The notes: generated by a model from the letters alone, not told the origin. A stretch of 64,000 nucleotides of DNA from Pseudomonas entomophila (GCF_029193575.1 NZ_JARGCS010000012.1:1-64000); one strand, 5' to 3'; shown: positions 1 to 11,662, counted from the stretch's first letter. Program-made: numbers and translations.

Positions 1-1830
1 GGCCTGGACTACGTCCCGACCAACAAGCACATCCTGTTCGGCCATCACTTCGCCGCCATCGCCGGCGCCGGCCCGCTCGTGGGCCCGGTGCTCGCCGCGC
101 AGATGGGCTACCTGCCCGGCACCCTGTGGCTGATCGCCGGGGTGGTGCTGGCCGGCGCGGTGCAGGACTTCATGGTCCTGTTCCTCTCCACCCGCCGCAA
201 CGGTCGCTCGCTCGGCGACATGGTGCGCGAGGAGATGGGCCGCATCCCCGGCACCATCGCCCTGTTCGGCTGCTTCCTGATCATGATCATCATCCTCGCG
301 GTGCTGGCGCTGATCGTGGTCAAGGCCCTGGCCGAAAGCCCGTGGGGCATGTTCACGGTGATGGCGACCATCCCGATCGCCATGTTCATGGGCATCTACA
401 TGCGCTACATCCGCCCGGGCCGCATCGGCGAGATCTCGCTGATCGGCGTGGTGTTGCTGCTGCTGTCGATCTGGGCCGGCGGCCTGGTCGCGGCCGACCC
501 GGTGTGGGGCCCGGCGTTCACCTTCACCGGCGTGCAGATCACCTGGATGCTGGTCGGCTACGGCTTCGTCGCCGCGGTGCTGCCGGTGTGGCTGGTGCTG
601 GCGCCGCGTGACTACCTGTCGACCTTCCTGAAGATCGGCACCATCGTCGGCCTGGCGATCGGCATCCTGATCCTCGCCCCCGAGCTGAAGATGCCGGCCC
701 TGACCCAGTTCACCGACGGCACGGGCCCGGTGTGGAAGGGCACGCTGTTCCCGTTCCTGTTCATCACCATCGCCTGCGGCGCGGTGTCCGGCTTCCATGC
801 GCTGATCTCCTCGGGTACCACGCCGAAGCTGCTGGACAACGAAACCAACGCCCGCTACATCGGCTACGGCGGCATGCTGATGGAGTCGTTCGTCGCCATC
901 ATGGCCATGGTCGCCGCCTCGGTGATCGAGCCGGGCGTGTACTTCGCCATGAACAGCCCGGCCGCAGTGGTCGGCGCCGACGTGGTGTCGGTGGCCAACA
1001 CCGTCAGCAGCTGGGGCTTCCTGATCACCCCCGAGCAACTGGAAGCGACCGCCCGCGACATCGGCGAGCACACCATCCTGGCCCGCGCCGGCGGTGCGCC
1101 GACCTTGGCGGTGGGCATCGCGCAGATCCTCCACCAGGTGCTGCCGGGTGAGAACACCATGGCCTTCTGGTACCACTTCGCGATCCTGTTCGAGGCGTTG
1201 TTCATCCTCACCGCAGTGGACGCCGGCACCCGTGCCGGGCGCTTCATGCTGCAGGACCTGCTGGGCAGCTTCGTGCCGGCGCTCAAGCGCACCGAGTCGT
1301 GGGGCGCCAACCTGCTGGCCACCGCGGGTTGCGTGACCCTCTGGGGCTACCTGCTGTACCAGGGCGTGATCGACCCGCTGGGGGGCATCAATACCCTGTG
1401 GCCGCTGTTCGGCATCTCCAACCAGATGCTGGCGGGCATCGCGCTGATGCTGGGCACCGTGGTGCTGATCAAGATGAAGCGCCAGCGCTACGTGTGGGTG
1501 ACCCTGCTGCCGGCGGTATGGCTGCTGATCTGCACCACCACCGCCGGCTTGATCAAGCTGTTCGACCCGAACCCGGCCGTCGGCTTCCTGGCCCTGGCCA
1601 AGAAGTACAGCACCGCGCTGGATGCCGGCCAGGTACTGGCCCCGGCCAAGGACATCGGCCAGATGCAGCACGTGATCTTCAACGCCTACACCAACGCCGG
1701 CCTGACGGTACTGTTCCTGGTGGTGGTGTTCAGCGTACTGTTCTTCGCCATCAAGGTTGGCATCGCCGCCTTGGGCCGCAAGGAGCGCAGCGACAAGGAA
1801 ACCCCGTTCCAGGCCCTGCCGGACGCGTGA
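1..1830 (+). CDS. CstA/BtsT-family carbon-starvation (pyruvate/peptide) transporter, 3' part
   Basis: The reading frame is open from base 1, so the 5' end lies outside the window. About 609 residues are visible; full-length members have about 690. The protein is a polytopic inner-membrane transporter with many hydrophobic segments and the conserved [17 protein letters not shown] stretch near the start of the visible part. CstA-family proteins import pyruvate, and some members also peptides, during carbon limitation. The downstream order yjiX then yjiA is the same as in the E. coli btsT-yjiX-yjiA locus, so it may be closer to BtsT than to CstA. Family assignment is firm; substrate is inferred. 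Confidence 0.93.
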   Translation, partial: GLDYVPTNKHILFGHHFAAIAGAGPLVGPVLAAQMGYLPGTLWLIAGVVLAGAVQDFMVLFLSTRRNGRSLGDMVREEMGRIPGTIALFGCFLIMIIILAVLALIVVKALAESPWGMFTVMATIPIAMFMGIYMRYIRPGRIGEISLIGVVLLLLSIWAGGLVAADPVWGPAFTFTGVQITWMLVGYGFVAAVLPVWLVLAPRDYLSTFLKIGTIVGLAIGILILAPELKMPALTQFTDGTGPVWKGTLFPFLFITIACGAVSGFHALISSGTTPKLLDNETNARYIGYGGMLMESFVAIMAMVAASVIEPGVYFAMNSPAAVVGADVVSVANTVSSWGFLITPEQLEATARDIGEHTILARAGGAPTLAVGIAQILHQVLPGENTMAFWYHFAILFEALFILTAVDAGTRAGRFMLQDLLGSFVPALKRTESWGANLLATAGCVTLWGYLLYQGVIDPLGGINTLWPLFGISNQMLAGIALMLGTVVLIKMKRQRYVWVTLLPAVWLLICTTTAGLIKLFDPNPAVGFLALAKKYSTALDAGQVLAPAKDIGQMQHVIFNAYTNAGLTVLFLVVVFSVLFFAIKVGIAALGRKERSDKETPFQALPDA

Positions 1831-1849
1831 TCGAAAGAGGAGTGCCGTG

Positions 1850-2047
1850 ATGTTCAACGACCTGGGTCGACTGGGTAAATACCTGGGGCAGGCCGCCCGC
1901 CTGATGGTCGGCATGCCCGACTACGACACCTATGTCGCGCACATGCAGGCCAAGCACCCGGACAAGCCGGTGATGAGCTACGAGGCGTTCTTCCGCGAGC
2001 GCCAGGAAGCCCGTTACGGTGGCAAGGGCGGCCCGAAGTGTTGTTGA
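1850..2047 (+). CDS. YbdD/YjiX-family small protein (DUF466), partner of CstA/BtsT
   Basis: A 65-residue protein whose ATG lies 20 bases after the transporter stop, preceded by an AGAGGAGTG ribosome site. It has the family hallmarks: short length, [18 protein letters not shown] near the N terminus, [16 protein letters not shown] in the middle and a C-terminal GGPKCC cysteine pair. Members are almost always encoded directly after cstA or btsT genes and are thought to assist the transporter; the exact role is unsettled. Co-transcription with the upstream gene is very likely. Confidence 0.9.
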   Translation: MFNDLGRLGKYLGQAARLMVGMPDYDTYVAHMQAKHPDKPVMSYEAFFRERQEARYGGKGGPKCC

Positions 2048-2068
2048 CCCTGCGCAATGCATGAACCT

Positions 2069-2099
2069 GTGGGAGCCCAGCCGGGCTCCCACTTTCATT
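2069..2099 (+). terminator. Rho-independent terminator after yjiX
   Basis: A perfect 10-bp stem, GTGGGAGCCC / GGGCTCCCAC, with an AGCC tetraloop, followed by TTTCATTT. It separates the transporter operon from the GTPase gene, which then probably has read-through or its own weak promoter. Confidence 0.85.
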
Positions 2100-2122
2100 T
2101 TCGGCTTCATGGAGGCACCCGC

Positions 2123-3097
<975 letters not shown>

Positions 3098-3098
3098 C

Positions 3099-3659
3099 TC
3101 ATTGCTCGTAGGGGGCGTTGAGCCAAGGAACGTTGCGGCTATTGATGTGCAGGTTCCAGGTTTGCGGCTCACCTTTGTCGGTACCCACGTACTCATACGG
3201 TAACCCTTCCACTCGACGTCTGCGAATGCTTGCGCCGTCGTGGAACAGGGTGACCGGGTGAGTGTCCGCGTCCAGGTCGCTCAAGCTGACACGTTGCCCC
3301 TGGGGGGTTCGCAGTTCGAGCGCGCTGGGGGCGCTTGTCTCGCTGCTGAACGCACCGAGATACCCATCATTGGTGAGTTTGACGCCCTTGCCGAAGTGCT
3401 GGCCCTTTTCACGCACGTACAGGCGGTAGCCGGTCGGCGTATGGCGAAAGTACAGCAGCATGGCCTGGTCGCTGACCCCGGCTTGGCAACTGAGCAAGTG
3501 CGAGTCGTCGCGAACGGTGCTGACCAGTTGCGGCAGTACCCCCGCGCCGCCGAACCAGTTGACCCAGGCCTTCTTGCCCAGCAGCGCATCCAGGCTGTGC
3601 AGGGGGCGTTGGCCGAGCCACAGGGTGGCGAGGAATGATTGTTGTCTGTGGGTAGGCAT
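3099..3659 (-). CDS. Hypothetical protein, 186 aa
   Basis: The ATG at 3659 is chosen because AAGGAAG lies at ideal distance; an open extension upstream would run back through the glyA terminator. No signal peptide or membrane segment is visible. The protein is rich in aromatic and basic residues (YRLYVREKGQHFGKGV in the middle) and ends NAPYEQ. I do not recognise the family. It is convergent with yjiA, with the stop codons one base apart. It follows glyA after a terminator, so it is probably expressed separately. Confidence 0.7.
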   Translation of the reverse strand: MPTHRQQSFLATLWLGQRPLHSLDALLGKKAWVNWFGGAGVLPQLVSTVRDDSHLLSCQAGVSDQAMLLYFRHTPTGYRLYVREKGQHFGKGVKLTNDGYLGAFSSETSAPSALELRTPQGQRVSLSDLDADTHPVTLFHDGASIRRRRVEGLPYEYVGTDKGEPQTWNLHINSRNVPWLNAPYEQ

Positions 3660-3798
3660 GATGACTTCCTTGGCGTAGTCCGGCGGCAGGTAACCGCGAA
3701 TGGGCTCGACAAGATAGTTGGCCTGAGCCGCAAGCCGCAGCCGGAAGGTCTTCGTGGTGCCCACGATGAACCGCCAGGGGCGGCGAAACTGAGGTACA

Positions 3799-3828
3799 AA
3801 AAAGCCCGGCATCGAGGCCGGGCTTTTT
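3799..3828 (-). terminator. Rho-independent terminator of glyA
   Basis: Stem GCCCGGC / GCCGGGC (3804-3810 with 3817-3823) extended by A/T runs on both sides. Read on the minus strand, it ends in a T-run, 20 bases after the glyA stop. The symmetry would let it act in both directions. Confidence 0.85.
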
Positions 3829-3847
3829 CACATCAGGCATTCGCCAA

Positions 3848-5101
3848 TCAGTTGCCGTACACCGGCAGCTGCTTGCAGATGGCCTTGACCTTCTCACGCA
3901 CGGCATCGATCACCGCTTCGTTGTTCAGGTCGGCGAGGATGTCGCAGATCCAGCCGGCCAGCTCGCGGCACTCGGCTTCCTTGAAGCCACGGGTGGTCAC
4001 GGCCGGGGTGCCGAAGCGCAGGCCCGAGGTGACGAATGGTGAACGTGGGTCGTTTGGCACCGAGTTCTTGTTGACGGTGATGAAGGCCTTGCCCAGGGCG
4101 GCGTCGGCGTCCTTACCGGAGATTTCCTGCTTGATCAGCGACAGCAGGAACAGGTGGTTCTGGGTGCCACCGGAAACCACGTCGAAACCGCGCTCGATGA
4201 ACACCGAGGCCATGGCCTGGGCGTTCTTCACCACTTGCTGCTGGTAGGCCTTGAACTCAGGTTGCAGGGCTTCCTTGAAGCAGATGGCCTTGGCGGCGAT
4301 GACGTGCTCCAGCGGGCCGCCTTGGGCGCCTGGGAAGACCGCCGAGTTCAGCTTCTTCTCGATGTCGGCGTTGGCGCGGGCCAGGATCAGGCCACCGCGC
4401 GGGCCGCGCAGGGTCTTGTGGGTGGTGGTGGTGACCACGTCGGCGAACGGCACCGGGTTCGGGTACACGCCGGCGGCGACCAGGCCAGCCACGTGGGCCA
4501 TGTCGACGAACAGGTAGGCACCGACCTTGTCGGCGATTTCGCGGAAGCGGGCGAAGTCCAGGACCTGCGAGTAGGCCGAGAAGCCGGCGACGATCATCTT
4601 CGGCTTGTGCTCGACAGCCAGGCGCTCGACTTCGTCGTAGTCGATCAGGCCGTTGGCGTCGATGCCGTACTGGATGGCGTTGTACAGCTTGCCGGAGGAG
4701 GACACGCTGGCGCCGTGGGTGAGGTGGCCGCCGTGGGCCAGGCTCATGCCCAGGATGGTGTCACCGGCCGACAGCAGGGCCAGGTAGACCGCGGCGTTGG
4801 CCTGGGAACCGGCGTGCGGCTGGACGTTGGCGTAGTCGGCGCCGAACAGTTCCTTGGCACGGTCGATGGCCAGTTGCTCGACCACGTCGACGTACTCGCA
4901 ACCGCCGTAGTAGCGCTTGCCCGGGTAGCCTTCGGCGTACTTGTTGGTCAGCACCGAGCCCTGGGCTTCCATGACGGCGGGGCTGGTGTAGTTTTCCGAA
5001 GCGATCAGCTCGATATGCTCTTCCTGGCGCAGGGCTTCTTGCTGCATGGCTTCGAAGAGCTCGGCGTCGTACTTGGCAATGGTCAAATCACGGCTGAACA
5101 T
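3848..5101 (-). CDS. glyA: Serine hydroxymethyltransferase
   Basis: 417 residues, the usual bacterial length. The ATG at 5101 is preceded by GAGGA; the TTG four codons upstream would itself contain this ribosome site. PLP fold type I enzyme interconverting serine and glycine with tetrahydrofolate. The PLP-lysine motif [14 protein letters not shown] is present, as are the N-terminal [15 protein letters not shown] and the [15 protein letters not shown] substrate-site motifs. It is monocistronic by appearance, with a 150-bp gap to morA and its own terminator. Pseudomonads usually have more than one glyA paralogue; this one sits next to morA, as in P. aeruginosa. Confidence 0.97.
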   Translation of the reverse strand: MFSRDLTIAKYDAELFEAMQQEALRQEEHIELIASENYTSPAVMEAQGSVLTNKYAEGYPGKRYYGGCEYVDVVEQLAIDRAKELFGADYANVQPHAGSQANAAVYLALLSAGDTILGMSLAHGGHLTHGASVSSSGKLYNAIQYGIDANGLIDYDEVERLAVEHKPKMIVAGFSAYSQVLDFARFREIADKVGAYLFVDMAHVAGLVAAGVYPNPVPFADVVTTTTHKTLRGPRGGLILARANADIEKKLNSAVFPGAQGGPLEHVIAAKAICFKEALQPEFKAYQQQVVKNAQAMASVFIERGFDVVSGGTQNHLFLLSLIKQEISGKDADAALGKAFITVNKNSVPNDPRSPFVTSGLRFGTPAVTTRGFKEAECRELAGWICDILADLNNEAVIDAVREKVKAICKQLPVYGN

Positions 5102-5251
5102 GGCGGTCCTCAAGGATCGGGGCTGAATTGGGTGGGCATTCTAACCCATTGCCTGGGGGCTGGCATATGAAGTGGCGTCATGTCGCGGACCAATGGAATT
5201 CATCCTTTGCCTGCCCGCTTGCTGGCCTGGCGCGCGTCCCTTGCAGGCGCG

Positions 5252-8200
5252 TCACTGGAACATGAACAACGTCTCGTTGCTGAACTGCGCCTCGAACTGG
5301 TTCGCCGGCATCGGCCGTCCGAACAGGTAGCCCTGCACCTCGTCGCAGCCGTGCTCGCGCAAGAACTCCAGCTGCTCGTGGGTCTCCACGCCCTCGGCGA
5401 TCACCGCCAGGTTCAAGCTGTGGGCCATGGCGATGATCGCCCGGGCGATCTGCGCGTCCTGCTCGCCCTCGGGCAGGCCGTCGACGAAGGTACGGTCGAT
5501 CTTCAGCACATCGATTGGGAACTGCTTGAGGTAGTTGAGCGACGAGTAGCCGGTGCCGAAGTCGTCGACCGCGATGCTCAGCCCCAGGTTCTTCAAGCTG
5601 TCGAGGATCTGCATGGCTTCGTTGACCTCGCGCATCAGGATGCTCTCGGTCAGTTCCAGTTCCAGGCATGCCGGCGGCAGGCCGGTTTCCTCGAGGATGG
5701 TGGCGATGCGCGTGCCCAACTGGCCGTCGGAGAACTGCCGCGCCGAGATGTTCACCGACACCTTCGGCACCCGCACCTTGGCCTTGTGCCAGGCCTTGAG
5801 CTGGCGGGCGGCTTCACGCAGCACCCAGTCGCCGACATCCACCACCAGGCCCAGTTCCTCGATCACCGGGATGAAGTCGCCCGGCGGCACCAGGCCACGG
5901 CGCGGGTGGCGCCAGCGCAACAGCGCCTCGGCGCCGGTCAGGCGCTTGCCGTCGCCGCTGAACTGCGGCTGGTAGTAGAGGACGAACTCGTTCTGCTCCA
6001 GGGCGTGGCGCAAGTCGCTTTCCAGCTCCAGGCGCTCCAGGGCGCTGGCGTTCATGTCGGCCTGGTAGAACTGGAAGTTGTTCTTGCCACGCTCCTTGGC
6101 GTGGTACATCGCCGTGTCGGCGTTCTTCATCAACTGGCTCAGTTCGCTGCCATCCTGCGGGCTGAGGGCGATGCCGATGCTGGCGGTGACGAAGAACTCA
6201 CGGTTCTCCAGCACGAACGGCCGCACCAGGCTGGCGAGGATGTTCTCGGCCACGTGAATCGCCCGGTTCAAGGCCATCTCGCGGCTGGCGCGTGGTTGCA
6301 GCAGCAGGGTGAACTCGTCGCCGCCCATGCGCGCGACGGTGTCGTCGCCATCGACGCAGGCCAGCAGGCGTTCGGCCATGTCCTTGAGCATGCGGTCGCC
6401 GGCGGCGTGGCCCAGGGAGTCGTTGATCGGCTTGAAACGGTCCAGGTCGAGGAACATCAGCACCACCCAGGCCTTGTGCCGCTCGGCCTGCTGCAGGGCG
6501 GTGTGCAGGCGGTCCTGGAACAGCGTGCGGTTGGGCAGGTGGGTCAGGGCGTCGTAGTAGGCCAGGCGGTGGATGCGCTGCTCGCTGGCCTTGCGCTCGC
6601 TGATGTCGGTGAAGAAGCACACGTAGCTGGCCAGGTCGCCTTCATCGTCGAGCACCGCGGTGATGCCCACCCAGGCAGGATAATGCTCGCCGCTGCGGCG
6701 CTTGAGCCATACCTCGCCCTCCCAGGTGCCACGCTGTTGCAGTTGCTTGAGCACGTAGCGCAGGTGGGCGTCCTGCTGTTCGTCGACGGTGAGCATGCCG
6801 GGCAACTGGTCGAGCACTTCGCTGACGTCGTAGCCGCTGACCCGGCTGAACGCTTCGTTGGCCTGGACGATGTAGCCGGCCGGGTCGGTGATGAGGATCG
6901 CCGAGGTAGAATGTTCGAATACCGTCGCGGCCATGCGCAGGTCTTTCTCGGCGCGGCGCTGCTGGCTGATATCGCGGCCCACGCCGAGCACGCCCTCGAA
7001 ACGCTCGTGCTCGTCCCACACCAGCACCAGGCGCAGCTCGATGGGGATCTTGCGGCCATCGGCGCGCAGGCAGTCGAACAGGAACAGCTGGGTGGTCAGC
7101 TGGCTGCGCAGCTGGCGCAACTGTTCGCGATCGCCCAGGGCCTTGCTGACCCGCTCCATCAGGTTGTAGATGCCGGTGAGCTGGGCCGGGTTGGCGATGA
7201 TCGATTGCCAGCCATGTTCGAAGATCCAGTCGGCCTGGTAGCCCAGTACCGTCTGCACCGAGGGGCTGACGTAGTTGAAGCGCAACTGGTTGTCGGTGGA
7301 GAAGATCACGTCGCTGATGCTTTCAGCGAGCATGCGGTAGCGCTGCTCGCTGTCGCGTAGCGACTGGCTGGCCTCGATCTGCACGGTGACGTCCTTGCCC
7401 ACCCCGATGATGCGCACCACCTGGCCGTCGCTGTCTCGGGTCAGCACCTGCTCGCGAATGTCGTAGCAACGCCAGGTGCCGTCACGGTGGCGGAAGCGCA
7501 GTTGGCAGTGCAGCGACTGGCTGTGGCCACTGTCGCGTTGCTGCTGGCGCAGGCTGCGGTAGTGCTCTGCGTCCTCGGCGTGCAGCAGCAGCTCCCAGAA
7601 GTGCTCGCCCATCTGCGCAAGTTCGCTGCGGTCGTAGCCCAGGGCCTGGCCGAGGTGGCGGTTGCTGAAGATCATCCGCCGGGTCTGCACGTCCTGCACG
7701 TAGAGCTGGTCGGGCACGGTGCGCACCACGTCCGACCAGAAGCTCTCGCGCTCGAGCAGCGACAGCTCCACCTGCTTGCGGCTGGTGATGTCGCTGATGC
7801 TCAGGATCACCGCCTGGAAGTCACGGCGTTGCTGTGGCAGGCGCGCCATCAGCCACAGGTGCAACTCGCCGCCCAGCGGCGCGGGCAGGCGTACCTCCAA
7901 CTCCAGCAGCGCGCGTTGCTCGACCAACGCGTCCAGCAGTTGCGCGCCGATGCTCTCGCCGCTGCCCTCGAACAGGCGCTGCCAGGCGCCTTCGTTGCCC
8001 TCGACGTTGAGCAGTTGGCGGGCCACCTGGTTGATTTCGGTGATCTTCAGCTCTTGCAGCAAGGTACGGCGCAGGCCTGGGTCAAGCGCCAGGCTGTGGC
8101 GCAGGGCGGCGTGGTTGCGCAGGTGGTAGCGGTCAAGCTGTCCGGGCAGGCTGGACAGGTCGAGCACGCACAGTGCCACGCCGGTGCCTTCGAAGATTTC

Positions 8201-9112
8201 CTGGTAACGCCGGCGGTCTTCCTGCAATGCGCGCTGGCGGCGGCGCATGTTGATCAGCGCCAGCACCGGCAGCAGGGCACAGAACAGCACCAGCATGCAT
8301 TTGCCGATCAGCGCCGGGAGCAGTTTTTCCTGGGCCAGGCCCGCGTCGAACAGGCCGCGCAACTGCCAGTTGCTGTTGTCGATGAACGCCAGCATCACGC
8401 TCTGCAGCGGGCCGACGTTCTGCCAGCTCGTGCCACGGCGGTCGAGCACTTCGCCGGTGCGCACGTTTTCCAGAACCCACAGCGGGTGGGCCGGGCCGTC
8501 GAGCTTCAGGGTCAGTTCATGGTAGTAGTCGCTGGACAGGCGCAGCAGCCAGTAGCCGCGGTCCTGTTCGGCCGTCTGGCGCAGCAGCAGGTAGACCCGG
8601 CCGTTGCCGGGGGCATTGGCGAAGAAGTACGGGCGGCCTTGGTCGAGGCGCACCAGTTCGTCGATCAGCGCGCTGTCTGGCGCATTGTCGAGGCTGTCGC
8701 GGGCGATGCGCCCGCTGCTGTCCAGCCAGGCCATGTCGCGCAGGCTCGGCAGGCGTTCGCGCAGCGTGTTCAGCAGGGCCGGCAGCGCCGCCGGGGCGGG
8801 AGGCCGGGTGTACGGTTGGACCACGTTCAGCGCCAGTTGGGCCTTGAGGGCCATGTTCAGGCTCAGGTGGTCGGCCAGTTCCGCGCTCGCCGCCAGGCTC
8901 TGCTGGCGCAGGTCGGCCTGGGTGTGGCGGAACTGGGCGAACAGTTGCCACAACAAAAGGCCGAGCAAGACCAACGCCAGCAGCGCCAGCGCGCCCTTGA
9001 GCGAGCCGCGCAGGGCCGTGGCGGGCGCGGCTGCGCGCGAGGGGGGCGGTTGAGTGAAGTTGGTCAAGCGTCGGTCCTGCGATTGGGCTGGCGATGGCAG
9101 GTGTCGGATCAT
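5252..9112 (-). CDS. morA: MorA-type membrane GGDEF-EAL protein with multiple PAS domains (c-di-GMP turnover)
   Basis: 1286 residues. Two membrane helices (about 38-58 and 267-288) bracket a periplasmic sensor region. Several tandem PAS/PAC modules follow (about 300-845), then a GGDEF domain with intact GGDEF signature (930-934) and an EAL domain with intact EAL (1062-1064), ELELTESILM and DDFGTGYSSL. Both catalytic signatures are therefore preserved, which permits diguanylate cyclase and phosphodiesterase activity. MorA, first described in P. putida, controls the timing of flagellum synthesis, motility and biofilm formation. The glyA-morA adjacency is the same as at the P. aeruginosa PA4602-PA4601 locus. 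The ribosome site before the ATG is weak, so the exact start is less sure than the identity. Confidence 0.9.
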   Translation of the reverse strand: MIRHLPSPAQSQDRRLTNFTQPPPSRAAAPATALRGSLKGALALLALVLLGLLLWQLFAQFRHTQADLRQQSLAASAELADHLSLNMALKAQLALNVVQPYTRPPAPAALPALLNTLRERLPSLRDMAWLDSSGRIARDSLDNAPDSALIDELVRLDQGRPYFFANAPGNGRVYLLLRQTAEQDRGYWLLRLSSDYYHELTLKLDGPAHPLWVLENVRTGEVLDRRGTSWQNVGPLQSVMLAFIDNSNWQLRGLFDAGLAQEKLLPALIGKCMLVLFCALLPVLALINMRRRQRALQEDRRRYQEIFEGTGVALCVLDLSSLPGQLDRYHLRNHAALRHSLALDPGLRRTLLQELKITEINQVARQLLNVEGNEGAWQRLFEGSGESIGAQLLDALVEQRALLELEVRLPAPLGGELHLWLMARLPQQRRDFQAVILSISDITSRKQVELSLLERESFWSDVVRTVPDQLYVQDVQTRRMIFSNRHLGQALGYDRSELAQMGEHFWELLLHAEDAEHYRSLRQQQRDSGHSQSLHCQLRFRHRDGTWRCYDIREQVLTRDSDGQVVRIIGVGKDVTVQIEASQSLRDSEQRYRMLAESISDVIFSTDNQLRFNYVSPSVQTVLGYQADWIFEHGWQSIIANPAQLTGIYNLMERVSKALGDREQLRQLRSQLTTQLFLFDCLRADGRKIPIELRLVLVWDEHERFEGVLGVGRDISQQRRAEKDLRMAATVFEHSTSAILITDPAGYIVQANEAFSRVSGYDVSEVLDQLPGMLTVDEQQDAHLRYVLKQLQQRGTWEGEVWLKRRSGEHYPAWVGITAVLDDEGDLASYVCFFTDISERKASEQRIHRLAYYDALTHLPNRTLFQDRLHTALQQAERHKAWVVLMFLDLDRFKPINDSLGHAAGDRMLKDMAERLLACVDGDDTVARMGGDEFTLLLQPRASREMALNRAIHVAENILASLVRPFVLENREFFVTASIGIALSPQDGSELSQLMKNADTAMYHAKERGKNNFQFYQADMNASALERLELESDLRHALEQNEFVLYYQPQFSGDGKRLTGAEALLRWRHPRRGLVPPGDFIPVIEELGLVVDVGDWVLREAARQLKAWHKAKVRVPKVSVNISARQFSDGQLGTRIATILEETGLPPACLELELTESILMREVNEAMQILDSLKNLGLSIAVDDFGTGYSSLNYLKQFPIDVLKIDRTFVDGLPEGEQDAQIARAIIAMAHSLNLAVIAEGVETHEQLEFLREHGCDEVQGYLFGRPMPANQFEAQFSNETLFMFQ

Positions 9113-9138
9113 CTCGCAGGTGTGCCGCTGTCAGGGGG

Positions 9139-9173
9139 TTGTACGAAAAGTCGCGCAGGCACTTTTCGTACAA
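9139..9173. repeat. Perfect 13-bp inverted repeat upstream of morA
   Basis: TTGTACGAAAAGT (9139-9151) and its exact complement ACTTTTCGTACAA (9161-9173), separated by nine bases. It lies 27-61 bases upstream of the morA start codon, in the leader or promoter. It could be an operator or an mRNA hairpin; there is no T-run to make it a terminator. Confidence 0.75.
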
Positions 9174-9369
9174 AGCCCTGGGGCACGCCGCCTGGGTGCA
9201 CTATACGGCCGGACGTACGAAGGCGGCTAGCATGCCTTCAATTATGGCAAAGTGCCAGTCCGTGTGTCGGTGCGGGAACAGTGTGGTCGGTCATGGGGGT
9301 TCGGCAAGCCCCTGGCTCCTGTGCGAGAATGCCGCCCGCTTCATAGTCAACGCATCGGAGATGTACGGT

Positions 9370-9765
9370 TTGGTTACCCATTTTTCCACCAATGGCCTCG
9401 ATTCCGCCTGTGGGCGTAGCAGTCAGACCCTGGTCAGCACTGCCGTGGCCGACGACGTATCCTGCAAATCCTGCCAGCGGTCGCTGGTCAAGCCTGAGGC
9501 CACCGCGGTGCGCAAAAGCCCGTCGCTGGCTGAGTTGCGCAAGTCGGCCAAGGCGGCGGCCGAGCCCGCCGCGGCGGCGCCTGTGGCGCTGAAGGCCGAG
9601 CCCACGTCGGCCAGCAAACCCGGGCAAAGGCCTGCTGGCAAGGCCGTCGAAACCCCGGCCCGCACGGGCGCTTTCAGCGTCAAGTCGGCTTGGGCGGCGC
9701 GCCTGGCCGAGCAGGGCAGCACCTCGCGGCTGCCACGGGGCAAGGCCCGGCAACGGCACGTCTGA
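9370..9765 (+). CDS. Hypothetical small basic protein with cysteine motif
   Basis: 131 residues from TTG at 9370, which has GGAG (9357-9360) nine bases upstream. The nearby ATG at 9361 directly abuts that ribosome site and is less likely. The N terminus (THFSTNGLDSACGR, then CKSCQRSL) carries a C-x(n)-CxxC pattern that could bind zinc. The C-terminal half is a low-complexity Ala/Lys/Pro linker ending in a basic RGKARQRHV tail. It resembles small pseudomonad-specific proteins I cannot name. It is probably monocistronic, between divergent morA and downstream ettA. Confidence 0.7.
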   Translation: MVTHFSTNGLDSACGRSSQTLVSTAVADDVSCKSCQRSLVKPEATAVRKSPSLAELRKSAKAAAEPAAAAPVALKAEPTSASKPGQRPAGKAVETPARTGAFSVKSAWAARLAEQGSTSRLPRGKARQRHV

Positions 9766-9773
9766 TCGTTGCG

Positions 9774-9800
9774 GCGGCCTCATCGCGGGGCAGCCTACAC
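9774..9800. repeat. Partial P. putida-type REP element
   Basis: GGCCTCATCGCGGGGCAGCC matches the left half of the 35-bp REP seen elsewhere in the window; the right half is degraded. Confidence 0.6.
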
Positions 9801-9946
9801 CCCTGCCATCCGCATCACCTGTGCAACGCCACGACTTGGCGTAGAATGGCCCCCTTTGTTCAACGACACCCCGCACACACACATCGCCCTGGCCTGCGCC
9901 AGGGCGAGCGTCGATGTCTTCACCTATCTGATTAGAGGGCTTGGTT

Positions 9947-11614
9947 TTGGCTCAATACGTCTACACCATGCATCGGCTGAGCAAGGTCGTGCCGCCGAAG
10001 CGGGAGATTCTCAAGAACATTTCCCTGTCGTTCTTCCCGGGCGCCAAGATCGGCGTGCTCGGCCTGAACGGCGCCGGTAAGTCGACCCTGCTGCGGATCA
10101 TGGCGGGCGTCGACAAGGAATTCGACGGCGAAGCCCGCCCGATGCCCGACATCAACGTCGGCTACCTGCCCCAGGAGCCGCAGCTGGACCCGAACAAGAC
10201 CGTGCGTGAAGTGGTCGAGGAAGCGGTCAGCGTGATCAAGGACGCCCAGGCTCGCCTGGACGAGGTCTACGCCGCCTACGCCGAGCCCGACGCCGACTTC
10301 GACAAGCTGGCCGCCGAGCAGGCCAAGCTCGAAGCCATCTTGCAGGCCTCCGACGGCCACAACCTGGAGCGCCAGCTGGACGTCGCCGCCGACGCCCTGC
10401 GCCTGCCGCCATGGGACGCCAAGGTCGAGCACCTGTCCGGTGGCGAGAAGCGCCGCGTGGCCCTGTGCCGCCTGCTGCTCTCGGCCCCCGACATGCTGCT
10501 GCTGGACGAACCGACCAACCACCTGGACGCCGACTCGGTGGCCTGGCTGGAGCGCTTCCTGCATGACTTCCCCGGCACCGTGGTGGCGATCACCCACGAC
10601 CGTTACTTCCTCGACAACGTCGCCGGCTGGATCCTCGAACTGGACCGCGGCGCCGGTATCCCGTACGAAGGCAACTACTCGGGCTGGCTGGAGGCCAAGT
10701 CGGATCGTCTGGCGCAGGAATCCAAGCAGCAGAGCGCCCACGAGAAGGCCATGAAAGAGGAGCTGGAGTGGGTGCGCAAAGGCGCCAAGGCCCGCCAGTC
10801 CAAGTCCAAGGCCCGTCTGCAACGCTTCGAGGAAATGCAGTCGCAGGAATTCCAGAAGCGCAGCGAAACCAACGAGATCTATATCCCGGCCGGCCCGCGC
10901 CTGGGTGACAAGGTCATCGAGTTCAAGAACGTCTCCAAGGGCTATGGCGACCGCGTGCTGATCGACAACCTGTCGTTCTCCATGCCCAAAGGCGCTATCG
11001 TCGGCGTGATCGGGGGCAACGGTGCCGGTAAGTCGACCCTGTTCCGCATGCTGATGGGCAAGGAGCAGCCGGACTCGGGCAGCATCGAGATCGGCGAGAC
11101 CGTGCAACTGGCCTGCGTCGACCAGAGCCGCGAAGACCTGGACGGCAACAAGACCGTGTTCCAGCAGGTGTCCGACGGTTCCGACCAGATCCGCATCGGC
11201 AACTACGAGATCCCGTCGCGCACCTATGTCGGCCGCTTCAACTTCAAGGGCGGTGACCAGCAGAAGTTCGTCAAGGACCTCTCCGGTGGTGAGCGTGGCC
11301 GCCTGCACCTGGCCCTGACCCTGAAGGAGGGCGGCAACGTCCTGCTGCTCGACGAACCGTCCAACGACCTGGACGTCGAGACCCTGCGTTCGCTGGAGGA
11401 AGCCCTGCTGGACTTCCCAGGCGCGGCCATCGTGATCTCCCACGACCGTTGGTTCCTGGACCGTGTGGCGACGCATATCCTGGCCTACGAGGACGACTCG
11501 AACGTGGTGTTCTTCGAGGGCAACTACACCGAGTACGAAGCCGACCGCAAGAAACGCCTGGGCGATGCCGCTGCCCAGCCGCACCGGGTACGGCACAAGA
11601 AACTGGCGCAGTAA
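9947..11614 (+). CDS. ettA: Energy-dependent translational throttle protein EttA (ABC-F ATPase)
   Basis: 555 residues, the usual EttA length. Translation begins at TTG 9947: AGAGGG lies seven bases upstream, and the N terminus [18 protein letters not shown] aligns with E. coli EttA, which also starts one residue before that Ala. Two ABC domains are visible, with Walker [10 protein letters not shown] and GGNGAGKST, signatures LSGGEKRR and LSGGERGR, and Walker [12 protein letters not shown] and [12 protein letters not shown] charged PtIM linker lies between them. There is no membrane domain. EttA binds the ribosomal E site and gates the first elongation step according to the ATP/ADP ratio. It ends before a strong terminator. 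Confidence 0.96.
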   Translation: MAQYVYTMHRLSKVVPPKREILKNISLSFFPGAKIGVLGLNGAGKSTLLRIMAGVDKEFDGEARPMPDINVGYLPQEPQLDPNKTVREVVEEAVSVIKDAQARLDEVYAAYAEPDADFDKLAAEQAKLEAILQASDGHNLERQLDVAADALRLPPWDAKVEHLSGGEKRRVALCRLLLSAPDMLLLDEPTNHLDADSVAWLERFLHDFPGTVVAITHDRYFLDNVAGWILELDRGAGIPYEGNYSGWLEAKSDRLAQESKQQSAHEKAMKEELEWVRKGAKARQSKSKARLQRFEEMQSQEFQKRSETNEIYIPAGPRLGDKVIEFKNVSKGYGDRVLIDNLSFSMPKGAIVGVIGGNGAGKSTLFRMLMGKEQPDSGSIEIGETVQLACVDQSREDLDGNKTVFQQVSDGSDQIRIGNYEIPSRTYVGRFNFKGGDQQKFVKDLSGGERGRLHLALTLKEGGNVLLLDEPSNDLDVETLRSLEEALLDFPGAAIVISHDRWFLDRVATHILAYEDDSNVVFFEGNYTEYEADRKKRLGDAAAQPHRVRHKKLAQ

Positions 11615-11637
11615 TACGCCAGTTTGATGCACAGGAA

Positions 11638-11662
11638 TGGGGCCTTCGCAGGCCCCATTTTT
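11638..11662 (+). terminator. Rho-independent terminator of ettA
   Basis: Perfect 8-bp stem TGGGGCCT / AGGCCCCA with TCGC loop and five following T residues, 24 bases after the ettA stop. Confidence 0.92.

Noticed and set aside
4154..7360. Long open frames on the plus strand opposite glyA and morA
   Set aside because: They are rich in Val, Gly, Ala, His and Gln with no motifs, lack ribosome sites, and lie against genes with clear catalytic residues. They are a by-product of GC3 bias.
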